Shown here: positions 10,028 to 20,527 of the stretch, in pieces
Layout of the letters: each line of letters begins with the position of its first letter
Numbering within the stretch: the first letter of the stretch is position 1
Assembly: GCA_024427105.1 (NCBI GenBank)
Contig: JAKSVR010000007.1
Location: 1 to 28,476, forward strand
Length of the DNA: 28,476 bases
Source: Mycoplasmoidaceae bacterium
GTDB taxonomy: Bacteria > Bacillota_I > Bacilli_A > Mycoplasmatales > Mycoplasmoidaceae
Reading direction: 5' to 3'
The notes under the pieces: model-generated
Database searches by the model: none
What the model saw: the letters and a program-made list of their open reading frames with translations, nothing else
Told to the model about the DNA's origin: nothing
Position numbers and translations under genes: made by a program

Positions 10028-10940
10028 TGCTAGTTCCAGACCCCATCAATAGTCGATTAACAATCGCTTTTAATTTAGGACTAAAGTCGTACATTTCAAC
10101 AGTACGTTTTAAATCCTCAAATAATGTTGGATTACCACTAAAGTATTCAAGTAATATAGCAAAATCATAGAAATCAAGAAATTGCTTCTTTGCTCTAAAC
10201 ACATCATTATAGTTATGTACCATTTGTTGATCTTGCAAGTCTAGCATATTAACTAACATAACGTTGTTATGAGTAATAAGATTTCTTAAAGAAAGGAAAT
10301 TATTGATTAAATTATCAAAAGCTGCAACTTTATTAGGAGATAGCTTAAAAAACTTAACGACTTTCTTTTTAAGTTGATCATTTAAAGCAAAATAAACTAA
10401 TACAGTTGTCGAAAATGTTCAAGTTAAACATAAAGCATCCAATGGACATGTTCTTCATTTCAAATATAGATTATTTCGCGAAACGTTTTCATAAGAACTA
10501 GTATTTGGGTTAATATGAGCATATTTTGTCATTTTGTTGATCAATTGATCAAAACCAATTCCACATAAACTACTACTAGCATTTGAAAAAATTTGATGTT
10601 TTAAAAATTCCTTGTCTCTTGCAAGCAAACAGCCATCATATATACGGTATGTGTCTTCGATAATATAGGCAATTTGTGTGTTTAATCGCTTTTCAATATC
10701 AAGTAAATGATCCAAGAATAAGATTGAAATCTTCTTATCTAACTCATATAAATTTAGCAAATCATCAGTAGTTATTTGCAATTGTTCAAAATTTTGCTTT
10801 CCGAACAATTTTAAATATGGTTTCATAACCCGGTTATAGTTATCATTAACTATGGCCTTAGTTAAACGCTTAATATCACTAATAATTATCCCTTTTGATT
10901 GGATATGGGATAATAGTCTATTTAAAATAGTGTCGTTCAT
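10020..10940 (-). CDS. Abi_2 (AbiD/AbiF-like) protein with HEPN motif
   Basis: 306 residues with UGA as Trp. The N-terminal half has the layout of the Abi_2 family: a helix with LLSHIQSKGIII, then NDNYNRVMKPYLKLF, then a helix LYELDKKISILFLDHLLDIEKRL. The C-terminal half contains LRNLITHNNVML, which has the R-x4-H arrangement of HEPN ribonucleases that Abi_2 proteins carry. Members of this family cause abortive phage infection or act as toxins, by RNA cleavage in those studied; that role here is inferred. It is the first gene of an operon with a Nudix hydrolase and trmB, joined by an 8-base overlap. A TATAAT box ends 6 bases before the ATG and there is no Shine-Dalgarno site, so the mRNA looks leaderless. 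Confidence 0.8.
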
Positions 10941-10946
10941 ACCTTA

Positions 10947-10952
10947 ATTATA
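10947..10952 (-). promoter_or_regulatory. -10 box of the abi-nudix-trmB operon
   Basis: TATAAT on the minus strand with 6 bases between it and the ATG at 10940, placing the expected transcription start at the A of the ATG itself. The -35 region is not recognisable. The adjacent stretch 10957-10980 is much richer in G/C than its surroundings. Confidence 0.6.
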
Positions 10953-11002
10953 TCTCAACCAGAGGGTGACTAACTGCATGTATTTAAAAAATAAATAATT
11001 AG

Positions 11003-11008
11003 TATAAT
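11003..11008 (+). promoter_or_regulatory. -10 box of ktrA
   Basis: TATAAT is followed by a leader of about 16-17 bases containing AGGAAAAG, an acceptable Shine-Dalgarno site 8 bases before the ATG at 11031. Confidence 0.55.
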
Positions 11009-11030
11009 ATATACATAGGAAAAGACAATT

Positions 11031-11699
11031 ATGGCAAAAGTTGAATATTGTGTAATTGGTTATGGTCGATTTGGCGGACAAGTTGCTGACCAATTAAATG
11101 AACTTGGAAAAAGAGTTATGGTTATTGAAGCTGACTCTGCTTTATGTGATAAGATTTCACGTTTACATGAAATCGTAATTAAAGCTGATGCAACAGACAT
11201 TAATGCATTAGCTGACTGTGGTGTTAAAAACATTAACAATGTTATTGTTGGTACTAGTGCTATTGAAAACTCAATTATGATTTGTGCTAACTTAAGACAA
11301 TTGGGTGTAGAAAATATTATTGCTCGAGCAAAGAACTCAACTCATGAACGTGTACTTAAAACCATGGGAATTACCAATGTAATTACTCCAGAAATTGAAA
11401 TTGCTAACAAACTAGCAATCCAATTAGTTTACAACTTAGGAGCTGATATTTCAGCTATTAACAAACAAATTTGTTGGGTAAAAACTGTTGTAACTAACCC
11501 TGATATTCTACATAAGAATGTCTTTGCGTTCGAATTGAAAGAAAAATATGATGCTTTAATCATCACCATTCAAAGAAAAGACCAAATTATCTTTCCAATT
11601 ACTAAAGTTACTCAATTTAAAATCGGTGATATTGTAAGTATTGTTTGTCCTAATGACAATATCAAAAAAATTATTAGTATCTTAACTCAAAATAAATAA
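11031..11699 (+). CDS. ktrA: KtrA/TrkA-type potassium-uptake regulatory subunit
   Basis: 222 residues, the usual size of KtrA. The RCK-N Rossmann domain opens with CVIGYGRFGG, the dinucleotide-binding glycine motif, followed by an acidic end of strand 2 (VIEAD) and IKADATD. The second half is the RCK-C (TrkA-C) domain, ending in a beta-rich segment with FKIGDIVSIV. Octameric KtrA rings bind ATP/ADP and gate the membrane K+ channel subunit KtrB. No ktrB-like gene is in this window, so its partner is encoded elsewhere. The gene stands alone between a -10 box and a hairpin terminator. It contains one of the TGG tryptophan codons in this window (11475-11477). Confidence 0.92.
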   Translation: MAKVEYCVIGYGRFGGQVADQLNELGKRVMVIEADSALCDKISRLHEIVIKADATDINALADCGVKNINNVIVGTSAIENSIMICANLRQLGVENIIARAKNSTHERVLKTMGITNVITPEIEIANKLAIQLVYNLGADISAINKQICWVKTVVTNPDILHKNVFAFELKEKYDALIITIQRKDQIIFPITKVTQFKIGDIVSIVCPNDNIKKIISILTQNK

Positions 11700-11722
11700 G
11701 ATAGCAAGTGCTATCTTTTTTT
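11698..11722. terminator. Bidirectional intrinsic terminator
   Basis: Stem AAGATAGCA / TGCTATCTT around a two-base AG centre, followed by a T-run, starting on the ktrA stop codon. It also lies at the end of the convergent parE-parC-nadD-mtnN operon, with the mtnN stop at 11721-11723. Confidence 0.88.
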
Positions 11723-12401
11723 ATTTAGAATAATGTTCAAGAACTTTAAGGGTTATATCTTCAATTTTTTTAGTTAAAGCTTTAAAGTTGTTGTTATATT
11801 GATCTTGGTTATTACCATAAGCCACATTATCAGATACCACTTTTACACATAAGAAGTCAACATGAGTTCGACTGCATACTTGAGCTATGCTGGCTGCTTC
11901 CATATCAAAACCAACAATATCTTTATTGCCTAGTGATGGAAAAGCTTCAATATTATTAATATTAATAATCGAATCACCACTAGCAATGGTCCCAACAATA
12001 GGATTTTTGATAATCGATTTTAAATAATCAACATATTCTCTCTTAATCTCATACTTTAATGGTTCTTCAGGTAATTGGTTAAGTTGATACTTAAAAGCAG
12101 TTAGGTCAACATCATTGTATTCTGCACCATCAGCTATCAACATTGACCCAGGTGCGATGTTTGCTTTACATGAACCAGCTAAACCAATGTTGAAAATTTT
12201 ATTAACACCAAAATTGGTAACCATATTCATTGCAGTCATGGCAGCATTGGCTTTGCCAACACCACAAAAACAAATAATAATTTGTTTATTATTTATTGTT
12301 CCAATATAGTATCGAATACCATTAAACTCAATAATCTTAGCTTTAATGGTTTTAACTAAATTTCCTGTTTCGGCCTTTTCAGCTGCAATCAAACCAATCA
12401 T
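11721..12401 (-). CDS. mtnN: 5'-methylthioadenosine/S-adenosylhomocysteine nucleosidase
   Basis: 226 residues, typical of MtnN (Pfs). It hydrolyses methylthioadenosine and S-adenosylhomocysteine to adenine plus a thioribose or ribosyl-homocysteine, relieving product inhibition of SAM-dependent methylases such as MiaB and TrmB in this window. Family motifs are GVGKANAAM, NIGLAGS, YNDVDLTAF, SGDSI and FDMEAASIAQ. The catalytic acids align as Glu11, Glu168 and Asp191 (VVSDNVA). Its ATG shares one base with the TAA of nadD (TAATG), so it is the last gene of the parE operon and is translationally coupled to nadD. No ribosome binding site of its own is obvious. Confidence 0.95.
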   Translation of the reverse strand: MIGLIAAEKAETGNLVKTIKAKIIEFNGIRYYIGTINNKQIIICFCGVGKANAAMTAMNMVTNFGVNKIFNIGLAGSCKANIAPGSMLIADGAEYNDVDLTAFKYQLNQLPEEPLKYEIKREYVDYLKSIIKNPIVGTIASGDSIININNIEAFPSLGNKDIVGFDMEAASIAQVCSRTHVDFLCVKVVSDNVAYGNNQDQYNNNFKALTKKIEDITLKVLEHYSK

Positions 12402-13444
12402 TAATATTTTTCTCCATTTAGTCGATACACTATTTTAAAAGCGCTTTCATAATCTTCACAAGCATCTTTAAATAATTTCGCTCGGTTGCGGATGTCTGCT
12501 TCAGTTCGAGCTGGTTCAAGCTTATCAGCTAGAAATAAAGCTTTAGCAATTTTATTAGAACTATTTATATCTTTAAAGATAACATGATTTTCAATAGCAT
12601 CTAAAATGTCTTCGTCTGTTATACCAAGATCACGTTTTGCTAATCTTGCACCAGCTAAACCATGAGCACAGTGATATGATGGAAACTTTGATAACTCATC
12701 ATTTGAAATAATTGCTCTTAATTCTTGATCATTAAATTTTTTAGCAATATCATGCAACAATGCAGCGGTTTGACATTTTAAAATTTCTTCATCACTAAAG
12801 TGATTACCCATAGCAATCTTTGTAATGGTGTCCAAAACTCTTAATGTGTGTTGATAACGACGATCAGACATGTATTGTCTAACACCAACTTGTGTATATA
12901 ATCCGTAGTGACGGATATAATCAAAGTTCTTCTGACCAACCTGTTCAACTGACAAATTAGCTCGGATATCTGAACTAGAACATTTAAATTCAGCATTTGG
13001 TAAAATAATATGCTTATCATTGATTCGTTTGATTGGATTAGTGCCACGTTTATAACACACGATTGTACATAAACTATTAATCTCTAAATAATTGTTTCAT
13101 GTCGTAATCACTTCGTATTGGTCTTGTCCAACCAAAAAGAAAAGCTCCGAGTTAGGATAAGTCACTGCTATCTCTTTAATGATATCGCATGTATATACTA
13201 AATTATTTTTATTTGCGTAGATATCATATTTGATTTGATCAATCATTAGATTATTGACCATATTAACACGAAATGAATATGGTGCAAGTTCACCAGCGTG
13301 TTTTCATGGAGAAATCTTGTCAACACAAATAATTGTTTTTTGTGGTTTGATAAAATCTATTGCTTTTTGCAATATATGTAAATGTCCAACATGTGGCGGG
13401 TTAAAAGCACCACCGAAAATTAAGATTTTATCAAAGCCAACCAT
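12401..13444 (-). CDS. nadD: Nicotinate-nucleotide adenylyltransferase fused to a YqeK-like HD hydrolase
   Basis: 347 residues with two UGA Trp codons. The N-terminal nucleotidyltransferase domain (to about residue 185) has GGAFNPPHVGH at about 10-20, the first ATP-binding motif, and SSSDIR at 156-161, the second. It converts nicotinate mononucleotide and ATP to deamido-NAD. The C-terminal HD domain (about 190-347) has His199 in HTLRV, the HD pair in LLHDIAKKF (231-232), HCAHGLAGARLA and FLADKLEPAR, the layout of YqeK, a diadenosine tetraphosphate hydrolase. I know this NadD-HD fusion from other mollicutes. The HT pair usual in YqeK is HV here. The start lies 2 bases after the parC stop. Confidence 0.93.
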
Positions 13445-13446
13445 AA

Positions 13447-15870
13447 CTATTCTTCAGCCTTATCGCTATCTTTAATATTACTTATTCAAATATTGCAGTC
13501 AGCTATTTCATTTCCAACAGCATTAACCCGTTGGTCATAAGCTAAGTAATTTAAATTACCAACTGTAATGTATTCTTTTTCACCAGTAACATCAACTTTA
13601 ACCAAAGTTGTATTAGGAACGAGTGGAATAACTTTATAAACGCTAAAAGCATTGTTGTTGGCAATAAAACTGTTGACAGGTCGGCCAATGTTTGTTCGGT
13701 TGCCGACTGGAACTTGCGTCAAATCAATGCGTTTTAATTGCGTATTCGTTGCGATAGCCACTTGGGTAATGGTATCAGTCAATAGGAAGGCTCCAGCGAT
13801 GCCATCGCCGTCTTTTAGCCCCATTGCCTTAACACCTTTTGCATTCTTACTAACAAATGGGATTTGGTCAATAGTGTAACTATTGATATATCCTCGTTTA
13901 GAACAGATAAGTATTTTTTGCTGTTCATTGTCAATCGGGAAGACTGAAACAACTTTATCACCAATATCAAGCTTTGCATAATTAATCGTGCTCGTACGCT
14001 TTGTAATCATTTCTGATAATTCGCAACGCTTAATTGAACCTAATAGTGTGACAATCACAACTTGTGTTTTATTAACTGCTTGTTTATAATCAGCGTTCAA
14101 TGCAGCTACTACTTTAGCATCTGCTGCTGAAGTTATTAAATTATTAATGTGCGTGCCTACTTCTTTAAATTTACATTCAGGAATTTTGTTGTTTGGAATA
14201 ACAGCACAATCTCCATTTTCCAAGAACAATAATGATCGGTCTCGTAAATTACCAACATATTCATTAATAATAATGTCATTGCCTTTTGTAAAGTTATCCT
14301 TCGGATCATTAGCCAATAATATACGATTACTAAAAGCTTTCATGTAGCCACCAGCAGTAAAAGCAAAGATTCGGTTCTTATCTTGAATTAGATCTAATTC
14401 ATCAATAACAACTTTAGTTTCTTCATAAGAAAGCTTTGATAATCGCTCTTGTGGATAAAGCTTTTTAAATTCTCTAAGCTTTGTTTTTAAGAACAATAGT
14501 CTTGCATCTTTATTATTAACCAAGTTTTCTAAAGTTGCAATAGACATATTAAGTTCGTCTAATTCTTTCTTTAGTGCTTCCACATCAGTATTAGTTAAAC
14601 GATATAATCGTAGATTAACAATTGCTTCAGCTTGTGGTTGACTAAAACCAAATCTAGTTACTAAATTATTAACAGCTTCTGTTTTATCCTTAGCTCGTCT
14701 AATGGATGAAACAACATCATCAATAATTAATATTGCTTTGATCAAACCTTGAACTATTTCACGACGTGCTTTAGACTTGTCTAAATCAAATTGACTAGTC
14801 TTTAAAATAATTTGTTCAGCATGATCAATGAATGCTTGCAAGAATGTAAAGATGTCAAGTAAAACTGGTTTACGATCTTTGATTGCAATCATATTAAAGT
14901 TAAAGCTTGTTTGCAATTTTGTGTTCTTATACAAATAGTTCTTGATGAAATCAAAGTTTGCGTGAGTCTTTGTTTCAAGAACAATATATACACCATTAGC
15001 ATCTGATTCATCCCTTACTTCAGTAATTTGTAAAGCTTCAGTCTTTTCTTTAGCTAAGTCAATTTGTTTAATAATATCAGATTTGTTTGTTTCAAAAGGA
15101 ATAGAAGTAATAGCAATTTGCTTATTACTTAATCTTATCATTTCACCAGCAACAAGGATTTTTCCTTTACCTGTTTTGTAAGCATCAGCCACTCCATCTA
15201 AGTTGCTAATAACACCACCGGTTGGGAAATCAGGTGCAGGCATCAAATTTAATATTCTGTCGATACGACAGTTGGGAAAATCAATCTTAGCAATAATTGC
15301 ATTAACAACTTCGCTGGGATTGAAAGGAGGAATATTAGTTGCATAACCAGCAGCAATACCGTTTGCTCCATTAATTAATAGATTAGGGTATAAGGTTGGT
15401 AAAACAGTTGGTTCTTGTTCTGACCCGTCAAAGTTAGGAATAAAAGGAACTGTGTTCTTTTTAATTCCTTCTGCCATCATTTCACCAAATGCTGATAAAC
15501 GGCATTCAGTATAACGCATTGCAGCAGGACCATCACCATCAATAGATCCTTTATTACCGTGCATGTCTAAAAGACAAATGTTATTTTTTCATTCTTGGCT
15601 TAAACGAACCATAGCTTCATAAATTGAGCTATCACCGTGTGGGTGGTATTTACCAATTACTTCACCAACGGTGCGGGCTGACTTTTTGTGTGGTAAATTG
15701 TGAAATAGATTTAAATCATTCATTGCATAAATGATTCTACGTTGTACAGGTTTTAAACCATCACGCACATCAGGTAACGCACGATCTTGAATAATATATT
15801 TGGCGTATTGGCCAAAGCTATCACTCATGATGTTTTCTATAGGAATATTTTTATTATTGTCGTTTGCCAT
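13447..15870 (-). CDS. parC: DNA topoisomerase IV subunit A
   Basis: 807 residues with UGA Trp codons. ParC breaks and rejoins DNA in the topoisomerase IV tetramer that decatenates daughter chromosomes. The catalytic tyrosine is Tyr120 in AMRYTECRL. The quinolone-resistance region reads [14 protein letters not shown], with Ser81 and Glu85 at the usual resistance positions, both of the sensitive type. The HGDSSIYEA form and the place directly after parE separate it from gyrA. The C-terminal third forms the beta-pinwheel (repeats such as [15 protein letters not shown]). It ends in an acidic tail (KDSDKAEE) reached by reading UGA at 13486 as Trp. It starts 3 bases after the parE stop. Confidence 0.95.
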
Positions 15871-15873
15871 AAT

Positions 15874-17775
15874 CTATTCCTCTAAATCAAAAGAAACATT
15901 TTCATCGATTCATGTTTTTCTTAATGAAGCATTATCACCCATAAGGGTTGATATTCTTCTTTCAGCTAAAACAGCATCTTCGATGGTTACCTTGATCATC
16001 TTTCGATTTTCCTTAGCCATAGTTGTTTCTTTTAATTGGTCTGCGTTCATTTCACCAAGACCTTTGTATCTTTGAATTTCAAAGTTCTTAAATTCGTTCT
16101 TTAAATCTTCTAATTCTTGTTCAGTTCAAGCATAAGCAAACTCTTTAGAGTTCTTTTTAGTTACTTTATATAAAGGAGCTAATGCAATATAAACATGCCC
16201 ATTTTCAATAAGCTTCCGCATAAAACGGTAAAAGAAAGTTAACAATAATATACGAATGTGCGCACCATCGACATCGGCATCAGTCATGATTACCACTTTG
16301 TGGTATCGTAATGCTTCCTCATCATAATCTTCATTAATTCCAGCACCTAATGCAAGAATAATGGTAGAAATTTCTTCATTATTTAGTAAGTCAGATAATT
16401 TTGCTTTTTCAACGTTAAGGATTTTACCACGTAGTGGTAGGATGGCTTGATGCTTCTTGTCACGAGCAAGTTTAGCTGAACCACCAGCTGAATCACCTTC
16501 AACTAAGAAAATTTCATTTTGAGTTGCATCTTTTGATTGAGCAGGAACTAGTTTTCCTGAAAGGAATGTAGCCTTGTTTTCTTTATTTTTTAACTTCTTT
16601 ACATCTTCACGAGCTTTTCTTGCTGCAACACGAGCATCTCTTGCTAGCAAGGCCTTATTAATAATCTTTGTAGCAGAAGCTTTATTTTCCTCTAATCAGA
16701 AACCAAATTGTTCACTAAAAACTTGTTTAACGGCTGCATATGCTTCCTGTGTAAATAATTTATTTTTAGTTTGGCCTTCATAAGCAACCAATGCTTCGGG
16801 AACCAAAACAGTAACTAAGGCTGTTAAGCCCTCACGAACATCTCCACCTTCAAAGTTCTTGTCTTTTTCTTTCAATAAACCATTTTTTCTTGAATAAGCA
16901 TTGATAGTTTCAGTTAAAGCGGTTTTGAAAGCTGTCTCATGGCTTCCACCTTCTTTGGTTTTAACAGAGTTAGCAAAACTAATAATGGTTTCAGAAGAAT
17001 CATCAACATATTGCAATGCAATATCTACTGATATTTTGTTGCTTTCACCTTTAAAATAAGCAGTTTTATGAATTGGGTTTTTTGTTTCGTTGATGTAATC
17101 AACATATTCAACTATACCGTTATTTGCTACATATTCATCTTCGGTATTATTGATCTCGTCTTTGAAGATTACCTTCAAACCTTTAAACAAATATGTCGCT
17201 TCTCGAACACGTTCTTTAATAATTGATGGTTTGAATTCAATTGACTTAAAAATAGTATCATCTGGTTTAAAGTGAACTTTTGTTCCAGTTAGATTGGTGT
17301 TACCAATCTCTTTTAATGGTTGTTCAATCTTACCACCATTTGAATATTTTGCTTCTCAGATCTTTCTAGATCTGTAGACAGTTACATGACATCACTTGCT
17401 TAAAGCATTTACAACAGATGAACCAACACCATGTAATCCACCAGCAGAGTGGTAAGCAGAGTCATCAAATTTTCCACCAGCATGTAATGTAGTGAATACA
17501 GTATCTACTGTACTTAATTTTGTTGTTTCGTTTATTCCAGTGGGAATACCACGGCCATTATCTTGTATGGAAATTGAACCATCTTTCTTTAGAATGATGG
17601 TTATCAAATCAGCATTTCCGGCTAAGACTTCGTCTACTGAGTTATCAAATATTTCCCAGACAAGGTGATGCAGACCGTATACATCAGTAGAACCAATATA
17701 CATACCCGGTCTTTTCCTAACTGGTTCAAGGCCTTCTAGCACCTTGATATTTTCATCAGTATAGTTGTTAATCAT
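15874..17775 (-). CDS. parE: DNA topoisomerase IV subunit B
   Basis: 633 residues. The ATPase (GHKL) domain is complete: [18 protein letters not shown], then the lid [18 protein letters not shown] and [11 protein letters not shown]. The transducer domain has [14 protein letters not shown]. The Toprim domain carries [21 protein letters not shown] and DADVDGAHI, and the tail contains [13 protein letters not shown] is read as Trp at the conserved points where the standard code would cut it. It is the first gene of a four-gene operon with parC, nadD and mtnN. A TATAAT box ends 6 bases before the ATG and there is no Shine-Dalgarno site, so the operon mRNA should be leaderless. Confidence 0.96.
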
Positions 17776-17781
17776 ATATTA

Positions 17782-17816
17782 ATTATAAAATAGATTTACT
17801 AATTAAATAATATAAT
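17782..17816. promoter_or_regulatory. Divergent promoter region parE / pncB
   Basis: Two back-to-back -10 boxes lie in a 48-base gap: TATAAT on the minus strand (17787-17782) for parE and TATAAT on the plus strand (17811-17816) for pncB. Each ends 6-7 bases before its start codon. There is no room for separate long 5' leaders, and the -35 regions of the two promoters must overlap the opposite -10 box. Confidence 0.65.
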
Positions 17817-17823
17817 TATTTGT

Positions 17824-18864
17824 ATGAAAACTATCCATGAAATCAAGAAGATCTTGAGTAGTCATTACACTGCTTTATATTTAAGCAAAACTAAAAAAGT
17901 TCTTGAAACTAATAAAGTGAAGAATATCTCAATAATGAGATTCACTCATTTTCATAAACAACCAATTTATGTTTGTGGCATTAATCACTGTGTTGAATTT
18001 CTTAAAGATGTCAAAGGAATTTTTAAAGTTTACGGAGTAAAAGATGGTGATTTAGTGCCTGCTGGTAAACCGATATTGGTTATTGAAGGCGATTACTCTA
18101 GAATTGCTGAATACGAATCTGTAATTGATGGAATTTTGGCTCGTGAATCATCAGTTTGTAATCACACTAAAAATATCTTAAAACATATTAAAGCAAATCA
18201 ATTGATTTGCATGGCTGATCGTGCTGATTTATATCTTGCACAACCATATGATGGTTATGCAGCTTGAGTTGGTGGAATGCGTATTTTTACAACTCAAGCT
18301 CATGTAGAGCTTATTCCAGATTTAACGGATGTAAAAGTTGTGGGTACAATGCCCCATGCTCTTATCCAACAATATAGTGGTAATTTAAACAAAGCTCTTT
18401 GAGCTTATCATAAGACTTTTCCAAAAGAAAAGCTTTCAGCTTTAATTGATTATCATAATGATGTGACTGGTGATATCAAAAAATTAGACAAAAAACTTCG
18501 TCAATTAATTTCTTCTATTCGAATTGATACATCAGTTCGAATGTGTGATAAATCTTTGCCAAACAAACTAGAGAACTATGGAGTTTGCAAGCAACTTGTT
18601 ATTAATGCTCGAAAAGCATTAGATGACAATGATATGAAACATGTAAGAATAATTGTTTCGAGCAGTTTTACTTGTCAAAAAATAAAAGACTTTGTCAAAT
18701 CTAAAATTCCTGTTGACTCTTATGGTGTTGGAAGTTCACTACTTAAAGTTAATGTTAACATTACTGGAGACTTAGTCTACTTAAACAATAAACCGGAAGC
18801 CAAAAATGGTCGAGAAGTTAAAATTGACCATAAAGATCTAAACAAATTAAATATTTATATTTAA
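17824..18864 (+). CDS. pncB: Nicotinate phosphoribosyltransferase
   Basis: 346 residues with UGA Trp codons. The enzyme joins nicotinate to PRPP to give nicotinate mononucleotide, the substrate of NadD encoded in the neighbouring operon, so two successive steps of NAD salvage sit on either side of one topoisomerase pair. Evidence: an N-terminal quinolinate-PRTase-like fold (DGDLVPAGKPILVIEGDY), a central RIFTTQAH, then VVGTMPHALIQ, SSIRIDTSVR at the usual RxDS position, HVRIIVSSSF and SYGVGSSL near the phosphate-binding loop. It is shorter than E. coli PncB and similar in size to the mollicute form. The mRNA looks leaderless. Confidence 0.88.
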
Positions 18865-18892
18865 AAAAATATATTTAAAATTCGCACTCACA

Positions 18893-18903
18893 TAATATAT
18901 AAA
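18893..18903 (+). promoter_or_regulatory. Probable -10 box of the five-helix membrane-protein gene
   Basis: TAATATATAAA, with TATAAA at 18898-18903 ending 8 bases before the ATG at 18912. Read-through from pncB, only 47 bases upstream and without a terminator between them, is also possible. Confidence 0.35.
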
Positions 18904-18911
18904 GTAAATAT

Positions 18912-19874
18912 ATGGCAAACGAAGAATACAAAACAACAGTTATTTCATATGATGAGCGACCACAAGAAGTTAAGCAACCTCGTCCAGAGGATAAGCCTAA
19001 TATTCAAAATGTGTTATTTAATGTAACGACTGCTGTTCCACATGTAACTGAAACGTTGCCAACAATGAAAATTGAACCTCAACCTTCTGCTAAGAAGATT
19101 GACTTGCGTCCAATAAACAAAATAAATAAACACGCATCATCCCTACCTAGGTTCTATGTTCGTGAATATTATCGATCTACATGAATCGCAATCATGTGAG
19201 CGGTTGCTACTCTTGTTTGTTTAGCTTTAGAATCATGAGCAATGGTTGCCATTTCTCGCAATCCAAATGTTAACAACTGATGAGGATTATTCTTAATCCC
19301 TGCACCAACGATTTGTATTGCTTTCTTAGTTCTTTATGTAAATAACTGAATCAATTTTAGAAACGAGGCACGAACCGTTGACTTTACCCAAGGTAAAATT
19401 CCAACTATTAGTGTAATGAAATTATATAAGCGTCTAAAAACTGCTCATATTAATGTCAACTGAATATGTGGTCTAACATATGTTGCTGGTGGTGAATGCA
19501 TACTAGCATCATTTATCGCTGGATGAATTATGTGTGGCAAATGAGGAGTATTAAATCCTAGTTCGTTCCCTGGTGATAAAGGTGGACCAGCATTACTAAT
19601 TACAGTAATTGTTGCTGCTTCAGCAATGATTATTGCTTTCTTTGCACATGTAATATTATTAGTTACAAACTATACACGAGCAGCTAAAATTGATAGCTAC
19701 TATTCAGTGCAAATCGTAAGTGATGAAGAATTACGTGCAATTAAAAAATATAAAAATAGACGAGACTTATATATCTTCATTGCTGTTGTTATGGTTCTTG
19801 CTTTAATTGGTGTATTAATTTATAAATTAATTAAATCACGCAAAGTAAATAACACTGTGACAATTAATAATTAG
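18912..19874 (+). CDS. Five-helix membrane protein with a proline-rich N-terminal tail
   Basis: 320 residues, several UGA Trp codons. The first 90 residues are polar, Pro- and charge-rich and probably disordered and cytoplasmic. Then come about five hydrophobic segments: residues 92-114, 124-147, 183-209, 228-255 and 287-309. The loop between helices 2 and 3 is basic (VMKLYKRLKTAH), and a KKYKNRR segment precedes the last helix. I do not recognise a transporter or enzyme motif; it looks like a lineage-specific mollicute membrane protein. Its final four bases overlap the end of rpe on the other strand, with no terminator between them. No Shine-Dalgarno site is evident. Confidence 0.8.
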
Positions 19875-20524
19875 TTTTTTAATTTATTAAATTCATCTAA
19901 GTATTGACCAAAGTTGTCAATATTTTTAAAGAATCAACTACCAGTAACAAATCAATCTACTTGTCCATATAGCTTTTTAATGTAGTTAAAATTGATACCA
20001 CCATCAATTTCAATTGTTCGATTTGGATAAAGTATTTTTGCTTGTGTTGCTTTGTTTAGGTTATACAATGCCTCATCCATAAAACCTTGTCCACCCCAAC
20101 CAGGATTAACTGACATTATTAATATAATGTCGCTATGAGCAACCAAGTCTATATATTTATTTAAATCCGTTTCAGGTTTAACTGCAATTCCAGCAGAACA
20201 ACCCATACGGTGAATCTTGTCAATTAATTCAATACCTTTTTCAATGGATTGTGTTTCAACATGAAATGTTATTGAATTTACTTTGTAATCTTTATATTTT
20301 TCTATTCAAGATGAAACATCTTTAACCATTAAATGAACATTAGGTAAGATACCTAATTCTTCAAGGTCTTTTAGATATTCAGTTGTAAAAGATGTTGGAG
20401 GAACAAATTGTCCATCCATTACATCGTAATGAACATATTTTATTCCCAAATTTTTAATTTGTTCTAATTGTTTTCGAGCGTTCTCTTTGTTAATTGATAA
20501 CAAAGATGGTTCAATTATCTTCAT
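19871..20524 (-). CDS. rpe: Ribulose-phosphate 3-epimerase
   Basis: 217 residues, the usual length of this TIM-barrel metalloenzyme, which interconverts ribulose 5-phosphate and xylulose 5-phosphate. Visible signatures are EPSLLSIN at the start, HYDVMDGQFVPP with the metal-binding His and Asp residues at about 32-37, NVHLMV, FHVET, MSVNPGWGGQGF and IEIDGGIN with the second catalytic Asp. Three Trp are encoded by UGA and one (PGWGG) by TGG. It lies 3 bases downstream of the lysS stop and is co-transcribed with it. Its 3' end overlaps the opposite-strand membrane-protein gene by 4 bases. Confidence 0.95.
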
Positions 20525-20527
20525 AGA

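Noticed and set aside
13254..13475. Plus-strand open frame opposite nadD and the parC end
   Set aside because: It covers the conserved NadD ATP-binding motif on the other strand and has no promoter or homology signal.
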